The notes below the pieces were generated by a model. It was not told the origin of the DNA and did not search any database. It saw only the letters and a program-made list of their open reading frames with translations. The translations under genes were made by a program, and so were the position numbers. From Clostridia bacterium (GTDB lineage: Bacteria; Bacillota; Clostridia; TANB77; CAG-508): a DNA stretch of 37,029 nucleotides. The first letter of the stretch is position 1. Each line of letters opens with the position of its first letter. This document shows, in pieces, positions 1-8,800 of the stretch. The stretch covers positions 1 to 37,029 of the forward strand of contig JAFQSS010000016.1 in NCBI GenBank assembly GCA_017409455.1. Direction: 5' to 3'.

Positions 1-845
1 AAAAAAATAAAAATGAAAATTTAGAAAAAATAAATTCAGAAAAAAATATTTTAGAAAATGAACAAAAAATATATGAAAAAAATTTTGAAAAAATAATTAA
101 TGAAATAAATAATTTAAAATCAGAAAATAATATTAAAAATAATTTAGAAGAAAATAAATTGTTAAATAAATATGAAAAAAATATTGATAAATTAGAAATA
201 AATAATTTATTTAAAACAGAAAATATAAATGATAAAATATATTTATTAGAAAAAGAAATAAATAATTCAAAATTAGAAATAAATAAATTAGAATTTAAAA
301 AAGGTAATATTGAACCTGAATTAGAAAAAATAGAGGGATTGGAAGAAGAATTATTTTCTTTAAAAGAACAATATAATAATTTACAAAAAACAAATCAAAG
401 TATTGAATTAGTAAAAACACTTTTAGCAAAAGCATATGAAAAAATGAAAAATAATCTAAGTCCAGTTTTTACAGGAAAATTATCAGAAAATATTTCTAAA
501 ATAACAAAAGGAAAATATAGTAATTTATATTTTAATGATGAACAAGGATTAATTGTAGAATTAGAAAATGGAAATTATATTCCTGCTGAAAGATTAAGTG
601 TTGGAACAATTGACCAATTATATTTATCATTAAGACTTGCAATGCTAGATGAAATTTCAAAAGAAAAAGTTCCAATAATTTTAGATGAAGCTTTTGCTTA
701 TTATGATAATGAAAGATTAAAAAATATTTTAAATTATTTATCAAGCGAATATTCTGATAGACAAATAATTATATTTACTTGTACACATAGAGAAAAAGAA
801 ATTTTAGAAGAATTACATATAGCATTTAATCACATAATCCTATAA
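1..845 (+). CDS. SbcC/YhaN-like coiled-coil ATPase, C-terminal part (5' truncated by the window)
   Basis: The reading frame is open from base 3 to the stop at 843-845, about 280 codons, with no start inside the window, so the gene begins to the left. The first 130 or so visible residues are almost only K, E, N, I and L in heptad-like order, which is a long coiled coil. The C-terminal part holds an ABC-type signature (LSVGTIDQLYLSLRLAM), a Walker B motif (PIILDEAFAYYD) and a terminal segment resembling the D-loop and H-loop (IIIFTCTHRE). This order matches the C-terminal half of SMC/RecN/SbcC-like ATPases, and the LSVGT-x-(E/D)QLYL wording is typical of the YhaN group. Family members act on DNA ends or chromosomes. 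The N-terminal Walker A is outside the window, so the exact subfamily is uncertain. Confidence 0.75.
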   Translation, partial: KNKNENLEKINSEKNILENEQKIYEKNFEKIINEINNLKSENNIKNNLEENKLLNKYEKNIDKLEINNLFKTENINDKIYLLEKEINNSKLEINKLEFKKGNIEPELEKIEGLEEELFSLKEQYNNLQKTNQSIELVKTLLAKAYEKMKNNLSPVFTGKLSENISKITKGKYSNLYFNDEQGLIVELENGNYIPAERLSVGTIDQLYLSLRLAMLDEISKEKVPIILDEAFAYYDNERLKNILNYLSSEYSDRQIIIFTCTHREKEILEELHIAFNHIIL

Positions 846-859
846 AAGAAGGGGAAAAT

Positions 860-1969
860 ATGGGAAAAAGAAAATTAACAAGAAAAGAGTTAGTAGAACA
901 TATAAGGAAAACAATGCCAACCGATTTTAATGAAATTGAAAAATTAGCATTTATAGAGAATGAAATTGCAAAACAAATTTCTTTTGATGAGCAATACTTG
1001 TGGGGAGATAGAGAAACTAAAGAAAAAATTTATAAATTAGCAAAAACTGAAGCACAAAAACCAAAAAAAGAGATAAAAAGAAAGCTAATATGTATTACTA
1101 TGTCTGAATTATATGGTTATATTGCTAAGGAATTTGGTTTTGAAGTACTTTATCAAAAACGTGCACCTGGAGTAGAAGATAAAACTGGAGACAACGATAT
1201 ATTCAAAAAAGTTTCTCCTAAAAAACAAGAACATGTATGTCCAATTGTTAAATTATCAAATGGAGAATATATAGAAATAGATATTCAATCTGATTTATAC
1301 AGATTACAAACTCATTCTAAACCAAAAGCATTCGGATTAAGTCAAGTTGCAATTCAAAATGGCGTAAAAACTTCAACTGTAGATAATAATACAATTGAAA
1401 AAACGTTTAAAAAAATATATCAATTAGATGAAAATGAAAGATTTACAGATGAATATATTATGGTATTTGCTGCAATGCTTAGATGCCAACACAAAACACC
1501 AATTGAAATGCTAGAATTTTTTATGAATGATCCTAAAATTCGAGAAGCGCTTCAAAATGCAAGATGTATAGAAGCCAATAAATTGTATAAGAAAATTTTA
1601 TCTGTTTGCTATGATGAGTCAAATGAAAATCAATTTTTTAAAGCGAGAGATAAAGCAATTATTGAAGAATGTATATTATCAGATGATAAAGGACAAAAAA
1701 GATATTCATTTTGTATTTATGCTAAAAATGAAGAACAAAGAGAATTTTACGTATATTCAAAATGTTCGAGAAGAATGGTGAATTTAACACAAGAACAAGT
1801 TAAGCAAATTACTCAACAAGCAAAGGATATTAAATTAAGAGGTCGTTCATCAGAATTAAAAAATCAAATGATAGAATTTATAAATGGAGATGGCGAAAAT
1901 ATTCAACCTCTAAGACAAGAAGAAACAACGGTTTCTTTAGATGATATATTTTTAGATGAAGAAAGGTAA
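860..1969 (+). CDS. Conserved protein with a transglutaminase-like core
   Basis: 369 residues. An AGAAGGGG ribosome binding site lies 6-7 bases before the ATG, and the gene starts 14 bases after the upstream ATPase gene, so the two are probably cotranscribed. No signal peptide or membrane segment is seen, and the N-terminus is rich in K and R. Residues of about 75-165 contain a Cys in LICITMSELYGYIAKEFG, then a His in EHVCPIVKL, then an Asp in YIEIDIQSDL. Order and spacing are those of the Cys-His-Asp triad of transglutaminase-like cysteine hydrolases. The C-terminal 200 residues are not recognised. I infer a cytoplasmic papain-like or transglutaminase-fold protein of unknown substrate. The fold call is tentative. 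Confidence 0.55.
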   Translation: MGKRKLTRKELVEHIRKTMPTDFNEIEKLAFIENEIAKQISFDEQYLWGDRETKEKIYKLAKTEAQKPKKEIKRKLICITMSELYGYIAKEFGFEVLYQKRAPGVEDKTGDNDIFKKVSPKKQEHVCPIVKLSNGEYIEIDIQSDLYRLQTHSKPKAFGLSQVAIQNGVKTSTVDNNTIEKTFKKIYQLDENERFTDEYIMVFAAMLRCQHKTPIEMLEFFMNDPKIREALQNARCIEANKLYKKILSVCYDESNENQFFKARDKAIIEECILSDDKGQKRYSFCIYAKNEEQREFYVYSKCSRRMVNLTQEQVKQITQQAKDIKLRGRSSELKNQMIEFINGDGENIQPLRQEETTVSLDDIFLDEER

Positions 1970-1990
1970 AAAGGGACCAGGTCCCTTTTT
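1968..1990 (+). terminator. Terminator hairpin of the GGGACC palindrome family
   Basis: An almost loop-free palindrome, AAAAAGGGACC then A then GGTCCCTTTTT, begins inside the stop codon of the preceding gene and ends in a T run followed by a second T-rich stretch. It would stop the upstream operon just before the prfA promoter. The same GGGACC core recurs at 3148, 24369 and 36408. Confidence 0.7.
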
Positions 1991-2010
1991 GCCTTTTTGT
2001 GTTAGACTAC

Positions 2011-2039
2011 TTGAAAAAAGTGGCAATATATGGTATAAT
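2011..2039 (+). promoter_or_regulatory. Promoter of prfA (sigma-A type)
   Basis: TTGAAA at 2011-2016 and TATAAT at 2034-2039 are separated by 17 bases. The distance to the prfA start is about 33 bases, which leaves a short leader carrying the AAGGAG ribosome binding site. Confidence 0.75.
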
Positions 2040-2072
2040 AAAAATCGAGTTTAAATAAAAAGGAGAATATTT

Positions 2073-3134
2073 ATGTTTGACAAATTAGAAGTAGTAGAAG
2101 CTAGATATGAGGAATTGACAAAAATGATAAGTGACCCAGAGGTAATAGCAAATCAAGCAGAATGGCAAAAATTAATAAAAGAACATAGTTCAATTGAAGA
2201 AGTTGTACAAAAATATAGAGAATATAAAAAAGAAGTTCAAAGAATGGAAGATGCTAAAGAGATGATGGAAGACAAAGACTTAAAAGAGCTTGCTGAAATC
2301 GATTATTATGAAGCAAAAGAAAAACTTCCACAAATTGAAGATGAACTAAAAACATTATTAATACCAAAAGACCCAAATGATGATAAAAACATCATTTGTG
2401 AAATTCGTGGTGGTGCTGGAGGAGAAGAAGCTGCACTATTTGCAGGAACACTGTTTAGAATGTACTCAATGTATGCAGAAAGAAAGCATTGGAAAATAGA
2501 TATATTAAATGAAAATGCAACAGAATTAGGTGGATATAAAGAAATATCATTTATGATTACAGGAAAAGGTGCATATAGTAGATTAAAATTCGAAAGTGGT
2601 GTACACAGAGTACAAAGAGTACCAGATACAGAAAGTAGTGGTAGAATACATACATCAGCAGCCACAGTTGCTGTATTGCCAGTTGTTGAAGATGTAGAAA
2701 TAGAAATAAACCCGGCAGATATAAAAATGGAAGTGTTTAGAGCTTCAGGTGCTGGAGGACAACACGTAAATAAAACATCATCAGCAGTAAGATTAATACA
2801 TGAACCAACAGGATTAGTTGTAGAATGTCAAACAGAACGTTCACAATTACAAAATAGAGAATATTGTATGAAAATGTTACGTTCAAGATTATATAATATG
2901 GAAAAAGAAAAACAAGATTCAGAAATAGCAAATGCAAGAAAATCACAAGTTGGTAGTGGAGATAGAAGTGAAAAAATCCGTACATACAATTATCCTCAAG
3001 GAAGAATAACAGACCACAGAATTGGAATGAGTGTATTCCAAATGGAAAATTTCCTAAATGGAGATATTGATGCAATGGTTGATAACCTAATCGCAGCAGA
3101 TAGAGCTGAAAGATTAAAAGGTGAAGAAGAATAA
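2073..3134 (+). CDS. prfA: Peptide chain release factor 1
   Basis: 353 residues, the usual length for RF1, which hydrolyses peptidyl-tRNA at UAA and UAG codons on the ribosome. The catalytic GGQ is at residues 228-230 within [20 protein letters not shown]. The preceding domain contains [16 protein letters not shown] and the conserved [13 protein letters not shown] segment. The N-terminal 100 residues form the helical domain 1 ([15 protein letters not shown] start). The ATG at 2073 follows AAAAGGAGAA at normal spacing. No prmC methylase gene, the frequent partner of prfA, lies next to it; pcrA follows instead. The gene has its own promoter and a strong downstream hairpin, so it looks monocistronic. 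Identification is secure; RF2 is excluded by the RF1-type sequence and the absence of a frameshift site. Confidence 0.96.
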   Translation: MFDKLEVVEARYEELTKMISDPEVIANQAEWQKLIKEHSSIEEVVQKYREYKKEVQRMEDAKEMMEDKDLKELAEIDYYEAKEKLPQIEDELKTLLIPKDPNDDKNIICEIRGGAGGEEAALFAGTLFRMYSMYAERKHWKIDILNENATELGGYKEISFMITGKGAYSRLKFESGVHRVQRVPDTESSGRIHTSAATVAVLPVVEDVEIEINPADIKMEVFRASGAGGQHVNKTSSAVRLIHEPTGLVVECQTERSQLQNREYCMKMLRSRLYNMEKEKQDSEIANARKSQVGSGDRSEKIRTYNYPQGRITDHRIGMSVFQMENFLNGDIDAMVDNLIAADRAERLKGEEE

Positions 3135-3147
3135 AAGTGAAAAAGTG

Positions 3148-3197
3148 AAAAAGGGACCTGGTCTCAAATTGTGCAAAAAGAGACCCGGTCCCTTTTT
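3148..3197. terminator. Long inverted repeat acting as terminator after prfA
   Basis: An 18-base left arm (3148-3165, AAAAAGGGACCTGGTCTC) pairs with 3180-3197 with one mismatch around a 14-base loop. A-runs on one side and T-runs on the other make it usable as a terminator on both strands. A second T run follows at about 3201-3207. It belongs to the GGGACC palindrome family seen at three other places in the window. Confidence 0.75.
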
Positions 3198-3217
3198 ACG
3201 TTTTTTTAATTAATCTA

Positions 3218-3246
3218 TTGCAATTCGAAAAAATTTATAGTAAAAT
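3218..3246 (+). promoter_or_regulatory. Promoter of pcrA
   Basis: TTGCAA at 3218-3223 and TAAAAT at 3241-3246 with a 17-base spacer, 37 bases before the chosen pcrA start. The -10 departs from consensus at one base. Confidence 0.55.
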
Positions 3247-3282
3247 ACAAACAGATTTTTGAAAGTGGAAAGGAAACAACAA

Positions 3283-5607
3283 ATGAATGATATATTAAAA
3301 GGACTAAATGATAAACAATATGAAGCAGTAATAAATACAGAAGGGCCATGCTTAGTAATAGCTGGAGCAGGAAGTGGAAAAACAAAAGTATTAACACATA
3401 AAATAGCATATATAATGGGAGAGCAAAAAGCATTGCCATGGAATATATTAGCAATCACATTTACAAATAAAGCTGCCAATGAAATGAAAGAAAGAATAGA
3501 AGGACTAGTTGGTGACCAAGGTAAAGATATGTGGATTGGAACATTCCACTCAATATGTGTTAGAATATTAAGAAAATTTATAGACAGAATAGGATTTGAA
3601 TCATCATTTATAATATTTGATTCATCAGACCAAAAAACATTAATAAAACAATGTATGAAAGAATTAGAAATTGATGACAAATTATTAAATGACAGGTCAA
3701 TTGCTGCAGAAATTAGTAATGCTAAAAATGATATGATAGAACCAGATTCTTACGTATTAAAGGCACACGGAGATTTCAGAAAGGAAAAAATTGCAAATGT
3801 ATATACATTATATCAAAAAAGATTAAAAGATAATAATGCAATAGATTTTGATGATATAATAAATTTTACAATAAAAATATTAATGGAAAATCCAGATGTA
3901 TTGGAATATTATTCAAATAAGTTTCAATATATACTAGTTGATGAGTATCAAGATACAAACAAATCACAATTTACATTAGTAACAATGTTAGCTTCAAAAC
4001 ATGGAAATATTACAGCTGTAGGAGACAATGACCAAGGAATATACAGTTTTAGGGGAGCAGATATTTCAAATATTTTAAACTTTGAAAAAGACTTCCCGGG
4101 AACAAAAATAATAAAATTAGAGCAAAATTATAGATGTACAGGAAATATTTTAAAAGTTGCAAATGCAGTAATCAAAAATAACGAAGTAAAATATGATAAA
4201 AAATTATGGACAGAAAATGAAGTTGGAAATTTACCAAAAGTCTTCTCAGCTGATAATGAATATGAAGAAGGAAGATATATTGCAGAACAAGTTGAACATT
4301 TAAGAAGAAATGAAAAATATAAATATTCAGATTTTGCTGTTTTATATAGAATGAATACACAATCAAGAGCAATAGAGGAAATTCTAAGAAGAGAAGCGAT
4401 TCCATATAAAATTATAGGTGGATTAAAATTCTATGAAAGAAAAGAAATAAAAGACACTATATCATATTTAAGGTTAGTGCAAAATACATCAGATAATTTA
4501 AGTTTAAATAGAATAATCAATGAACCTAAAAGAGGAATTGGAAAAACAAGTTTAGATAATATTGCACAAATTGCTGAACAAAATAATGTTTCAATGTATG
4601 AAGTTATAAAAAATGCAGATCAATATGGATTAAATAGAGTTTACTTAAACTCTAGGGAATTCATTAATTGCATGGAAGAAATAATAGCAAAAAAAGATGA
4701 ACTTACATTATCTGAATTAGTTAAAAAGATTCTAAAAGATACAGGATATACAAGAGCATTAGAAAATGAAAATACAGTTGAAGCGGAAAATAGAATTGCC
4801 AACTTAGATGAGTTTTTAACAGTTGCAATGGAATTTGAAGAAGAAGCTGCAGATAATGGATTAAGTGACTTCTTAGAAGGAATTACTTTATCAAGTGATT
4901 TAGATAATATGGAAGAAACAGAAGAAACTGTAACATTAATGACATTACATAGTGCTAAAGGACTTGAATTTCCAGTTGTATTTTTAGTTGGAATGGAAGA
5001 AGGGATATTCCCTGGATATAAATCAATTGGGGAACAAAAAGAATTAGAGGAAGAAAGAAGATTATGCTATGTTGGTGTAACAAGAGCAAAAGAAAATTTA
5101 TTTTTAACAAATAGTAAACAACGTACAACTTTTGGCTCAACAACACATAATCTACCATCAAGATTTTTACAAGAGATTCCAAAAGACTTATTAGATGGTT
5201 ATGAAGATGCAAATGTAAGTGGGACTTCTTCTAGAAATGAAGATGTTTTCGGAGATAGTGGATATTCTTGGAGCTATGGAAATAAAAATAATGGAAGTGT
5301 TAAGACTTACAAAGTTACAGAACCACAATATGCTGCAGCTGCATCAAGTGTTACAAAAACTACAGGAACTGGATTTGCATTTAGAACTGCTGAAAGTTTC
5401 TTAAATAATATTAATAAAAAAGCTTCAAATGAGGTTTCTGACTTTTCTGCATATCAAGCAGGTACTAGAGTTTATCACAAGAAATTTGGTGAAGGTACAA
5501 TTAATTATGTTGAACCTGAAGGTACAGATTTGAAAGTTGATATTAATTTTGATAAAGTTGGACATAAACGCTTAATGGCTAAGTTTGCAAATTTGGAAAT
5601 TATATAA
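3283..5607 (+). CDS. pcrA: ATP-dependent DNA helicase PcrA/UvrD
   Basis: 774 residues with the ATG at 3283 chosen because GGAAAGGA lies 8-9 bases before it; an in-frame TTG at 3259 has no good site. It is a superfamily 1A 3'-5' helicase used in repair, rolling-circle replication and removal of RecA filaments. Seen motifs: Q motif and Walker A (AGAGSGKT, residues 27-34), motif II DEYQD at 220-224, motif III GDNDQGIYSFRGAD, motif V TLMTLHSAKGLEFPVVFLVG, and motif VI CYVGVTRAKENLFL. The last 50 residues (AGTRVYHKKFGEGTINYVEP onward) are the Tudor-like C-terminal domain typical of PcrA that contacts RNA polymerase. The linker between motif VI and that domain is long and low in complexity. No ligA or pcrB neighbour is present. 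Confidence 0.95.
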   Translation: MNDILKGLNDKQYEAVINTEGPCLVIAGAGSGKTKVLTHKIAYIMGEQKALPWNILAITFTNKAANEMKERIEGLVGDQGKDMWIGTFHSICVRILRKFIDRIGFESSFIIFDSSDQKTLIKQCMKELEIDDKLLNDRSIAAEISNAKNDMIEPDSYVLKAHGDFRKEKIANVYTLYQKRLKDNNAIDFDDIINFTIKILMENPDVLEYYSNKFQYILVDEYQDTNKSQFTLVTMLASKHGNITAVGDNDQGIYSFRGADISNILNFEKDFPGTKIIKLEQNYRCTGNILKVANAVIKNNEVKYDKKLWTENEVGNLPKVFSADNEYEEGRYIAEQVEHLRRNEKYKYSDFAVLYRMNTQSRAIEEILRREAIPYKIIGGLKFYERKEIKDTISYLRLVQNTSDNLSLNRIINEPKRGIGKTSLDNIAQIAEQNNVSMYEVIKNADQYGLNRVYLNSREFINCMEEIIAKKDELTLSELVKKILKDTGYTRALENENTVEAENRIANLDEFLTVAMEFEEEAADNGLSDFLEGITLSSDLDNMEETEETVTLMTLHSAKGLEFPVVFLVGMEEGIFPGYKSIGEQKELEEERRLCYVGVTRAKENLFLTNSKQRTTFGSTTHNLPSRFLQEIPKDLLDGYEDANVSGTSSRNEDVFGDSGYSWSYGNKNNGSVKTYKVTEPQYAAAASSVTKTTGTGFAFRTAESFLNNINKKASNEVSDFSAYQAGTRVYHKKFGEGTINYVEPEGTDLKVDINFDKVGHKRLMAKFANLEII

Positions 5608-5617
5608 ATAACAATGA

Positions 5618-5650
5618 AAGCCCGGACTCCGTAAGGAGTTCGGGCTTTTT
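5618..5650 (+). terminator. Terminator after pcrA (first copy of the cassette hairpin)
   Basis: The arm AAGCCCGGACTCC, loop GTAA, then GGAGTTCGGGCTTTTT. The same hairpin with the same GTAA loop follows the CotF pair (10602) and the cohesin-dockerin gene (14695), so it is part of a duplicated unit and not native to pcrA alone. Confidence 0.85.
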
Positions 5651-5668
5651 GGCGTTTGAAACGACAAA

Positions 5669-5697
5669 TTGTAACAAAAAAGTAATAAAAATTTAAT
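5669..5697 (+). promoter_or_regulatory. Candidate promoter in cassette A
   Basis: TTGTAA at 5669-5674 and TTTAAT at 5692-5697 are 17 bases apart. Both hexamers are kept in copies B (-35 at 10656) and C (-35 at 14751), and they lie in the most conserved part of the cassette. A leader of roughly 140 bases would follow. The -10 is weak, so the exact call is uncertain. Confidence 0.45.
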
Positions 5698-5846
5698 ATT
5701 TAAGGATAGGAAATCTCTAGAAAAAGCTTCCGTAGCTGAAAAAGCATGGTATGAGTTGCAGTGGAAAAAGGCTGATATTGAAAGAATTTGGTAAAAATGG
5801 TAATGTGATAATAAATAATAATATATTAATATTAGGGGGACTAGCT

Positions 5847-8800
5847 ATGTTCAAAAAAGTAGATAAGTTGTTAATATTTACAGCGATTATAGTTGTTATA
5901 ATTGGGATATTGGCAATTTTTATGAGCAGAACCAATGTAGAAATTAACACAAAAAAATCAGAGAACATGAATCTGAATTACTCTACAACAGAAAGCAATA
6001 CATGGGATATTTCTGCAAATGGAGATGGACATGTAACAGCGATATTATCAGAAGATGGGATTTTGACTATTTCTGGGACTGGAGAGATGAAAGATTGGGG
6101 CAATGGTGATACACCAGATTGGAATGGGATTAAAGATAATGTAAAATCGGTAATAATAGAAGAAGGAATAACAAGTATAGGAAGTTATGCATTTTATTCT
6201 TGCCAGAATTTAACAAGTATAGAAATACCAAGTGGTATGGCGATTATAGGAGAAGGAGCATTTAGTTATTGTAAAAGTTTAACAAGTATGGAAATTCCTG
6301 AGGGTGTGACAAGTATAGGGGAGGGTGCGTTTTATGGTTGTGAAAGTTTAACAAGTATAGAAATTCCTGAAAGCGTAACAAGTATTGGAGAGAGCGCGTT
6401 TTACTCTTGTTCAAGTTTAACAAATATAGTTATTCCAAAAGGAGTAACAAGTATAGAGGATAATGCGTTTTCGTGGTGTACAAGTTTAACAAGTATAGAA
6501 ATACCCGATGGTGTAACAAGTATAGGAAACAGCGCATTTTATAATTGTTCAAGTTTAACAAGTATAGAAATACCCGATGGTGTAACAAGTATAGGAAAAG
6601 ATGCATTTTGCTTTTGTAGCAGTTTAACAAGTATAGAAATACCCGATGGTGTAACAAGTGTAGAGGATAATGTGTTTTGCTTTTGTTCAAGTTTAACAAG
6701 TATAGAAATACCTGATGGTGTAACAAGTATAGGAGAAAGAGTATTTTCTAATTGTTCAAGTTTAACAAGTATAGAAATACCCGATGGAGTAACAAGTATA
6801 GGAGAAGGTGCATTTTCTAGTTGTTCAAGTTTAACAAGTATAGAAATTCCTGCAAGTGTAACAAGTATAGGAAATAGTGCATTTGGTTTTTGTAGAAGTT
6901 TAACAAGTATAGAAATACCTGATGGTGTAACAAGTGTAGGGGATAATGCGTTTTACAATTGTTCAAGTTTAACAAGTATAGAAATCCCAGGGACCGTGAC
7001 GTGTATTGGAACAGGAAGCTTTTTTCAATGTGAGCACTTAATAAATATAGAAATTCCCAATAGTGTGACGAGTATAGGAGAAAGAGCATTTTATGGTTGT
7101 ACAAGTTTAACAAGCATAGGAATCCCCGATAGTGTGACGAGTATAGGAGAAAGTGCATTTTCTAATTGTAGAAGTTTAACCAGTATAGAAGTAGATGAGA
7201 GTAATACAGCCTATATGGATGATAATGGTGTATTATATACAAAAGATGAAACTGAGATAATAATATATCCAGCAGGAAAAAAGGGAACAGAATATACTAT
7301 ATTTACTACTGTAATAAACATATGGGATGGTGCATTTTCTAATTGTCAAAGTTTAAGAAGTATTAAAATTCCTGATGGTGTAACCAGTATAGGGGATGGT
7401 GCATTTTCTGCTTGTTCAAGTTTAGGAAGTATAGAAATTCCTGATGGTGTAACAAGTATAGGGAATGATACATTTTCTGGTTGTTTAAGATTAACAAGCA
7501 TAGAAACTACCGATGGTGTAACGAGTATAGGAGAGAGGGCATTTTTAAATTGTCAAAGTTTAACAAGTATAGAAATTCCCGATAGTGTAACAAGTATAGG
7601 GGAAAGGGCATTTTCTGTTTGTTCAAGTTTAACAAGTATAGTAATTCCTGCTAGTGTGACAAGTATAGGATGTGATGCTTTCGCATTTTGTACAGTCCTA
7701 ACCATCTACTGTAGAAGTAATACAACAGTAGAAGAATATGCAATAGACAACAATATATCATACGTAATAGATGACGAAGCACCTACAATTACAAGTGTAG
7801 AAGGAAACCCAACAGAATGGACAAAAGGAAATGCACTACTAACAATAAATGCAGAAGATAGTTTATCGGGACTAGCTGAAAAACCATACAGCTTCGATGG
7901 CGGAACAACATGGCAAGCAGAAAATACAAAAACATATACAGAAAATACATCAAGAATAATAATAAAGGTAAAAGATAATTTAGATAACATATATACACAT
8001 GATACAATAGAAATAACAAAAATAGATAAACAAGCACCAACAGTAACAAGCGTAGAAGGAAATCCAAGCGATTGGACAAATGAAAACGTAACAATAGTAA
8101 TAAATGCACAAGACAATTTATCAGGATTTGGTGAAAGTTCGTATAGCTTTGATGGTGGAGTAACATGGCAAGCAGAGAATACAAAAACATATGAAGAAAA
8201 CACAAGTGGAATAGTAGTGAAAGTAAAAGATCAAGCAGGAAATGTAACAACATATGATGAGACAATAGAAATAACAAAAATAGATAAACAAGCGCCAACA
8301 GTAGCATGTGTAACAGGAAATGCAAGTGAGTGGACAAAAGAAAATGTAACATTAACGATAAGTGCATCAGACAGTTTGTCGGGATTAGAGGAAATGCCAT
8401 ATAGTTTTGATGGAGGAGAAACATGGCAAGAAAGTAACAGTAAAACATATACTGAAAACACAAGAGTGATAATAAAAGTAAAGGATAATGCTGGTAACAT
8501 ACAAACATATGAAGAAATAAATATAGATAAAATAGATAAACACAAACCAATAATAACAAGTGTAGAAGGAAATCCAACACAATGGACAAAAGGAAGTGTA
8601 ACATTAACAATAAATGCGGAAGATGTTTTATCAGGATTAGCGGAAAAAGCATATAGTTTTGATGGAGGAATAACATGGCAAGCAGAAAATAGAAAAACAT
8701 ATACAGAAAATAAAAATGGAATAGTAATAAAAGTAAAAGACAACTTATCTAATGTACAAGTATATGAAGAAATAAATATAGACAAAATAGACAAACAAGC

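Larger units (their letters stand above)
5618..5846 (+). repeat. BspA upstream cassette, copy A (hairpin + promoter + leader)
   Basis: About 230 bases in the same order as in copies B (10602-10832) and C (14695-14928): a terminator hairpin with GTAA loop; a block reading ACGACAAATTGTAACAAAAA; AGTAATAAAAATTTAATATT; a more variable leader containing CTTCCGTA; a TAATAATATATTA block; and a G-rich ribosome binding site directly before a conserved N-terminal coding segment. Similarity continues into the first 30 codons. A and C are closer to each other than to B. The stretch contains no gene of its own. Confidence 0.8.

Noticed and set aside
5660..5668. ACGACAAA upstream of the BspA promoters as a Spo0A box
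   Set aside because: It matches only five of seven box positions and is changed in copy B (ATGACAAA), so Spo0A control of the BspA genes is not supported.
5716..5800. A short open frame in the leader (…EKAWYELQWKKADIERIW) kept partly open in copy C
   Set aside because: It has no start codon or ribosome binding site, and copy B breaks it with a stop. Probably chance or a relic.
5700..5846. The conserved BspA leader as a known riboswitch (for example c-di-GMP)
   Set aside because: The motifs CTTCCGTA and GGAAAAGC recall parts of riboswitch cores, but the full conserved core of no class I know is present, and copy B lacks several of the shared bases. An Infernal search would decide.
6138..7694. 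Regular repeats that could be taken for a CRISPR array
   Set aside because: The period of 69 bases is in frame and codes LRR units; there are no unique spacers and no cas genes.
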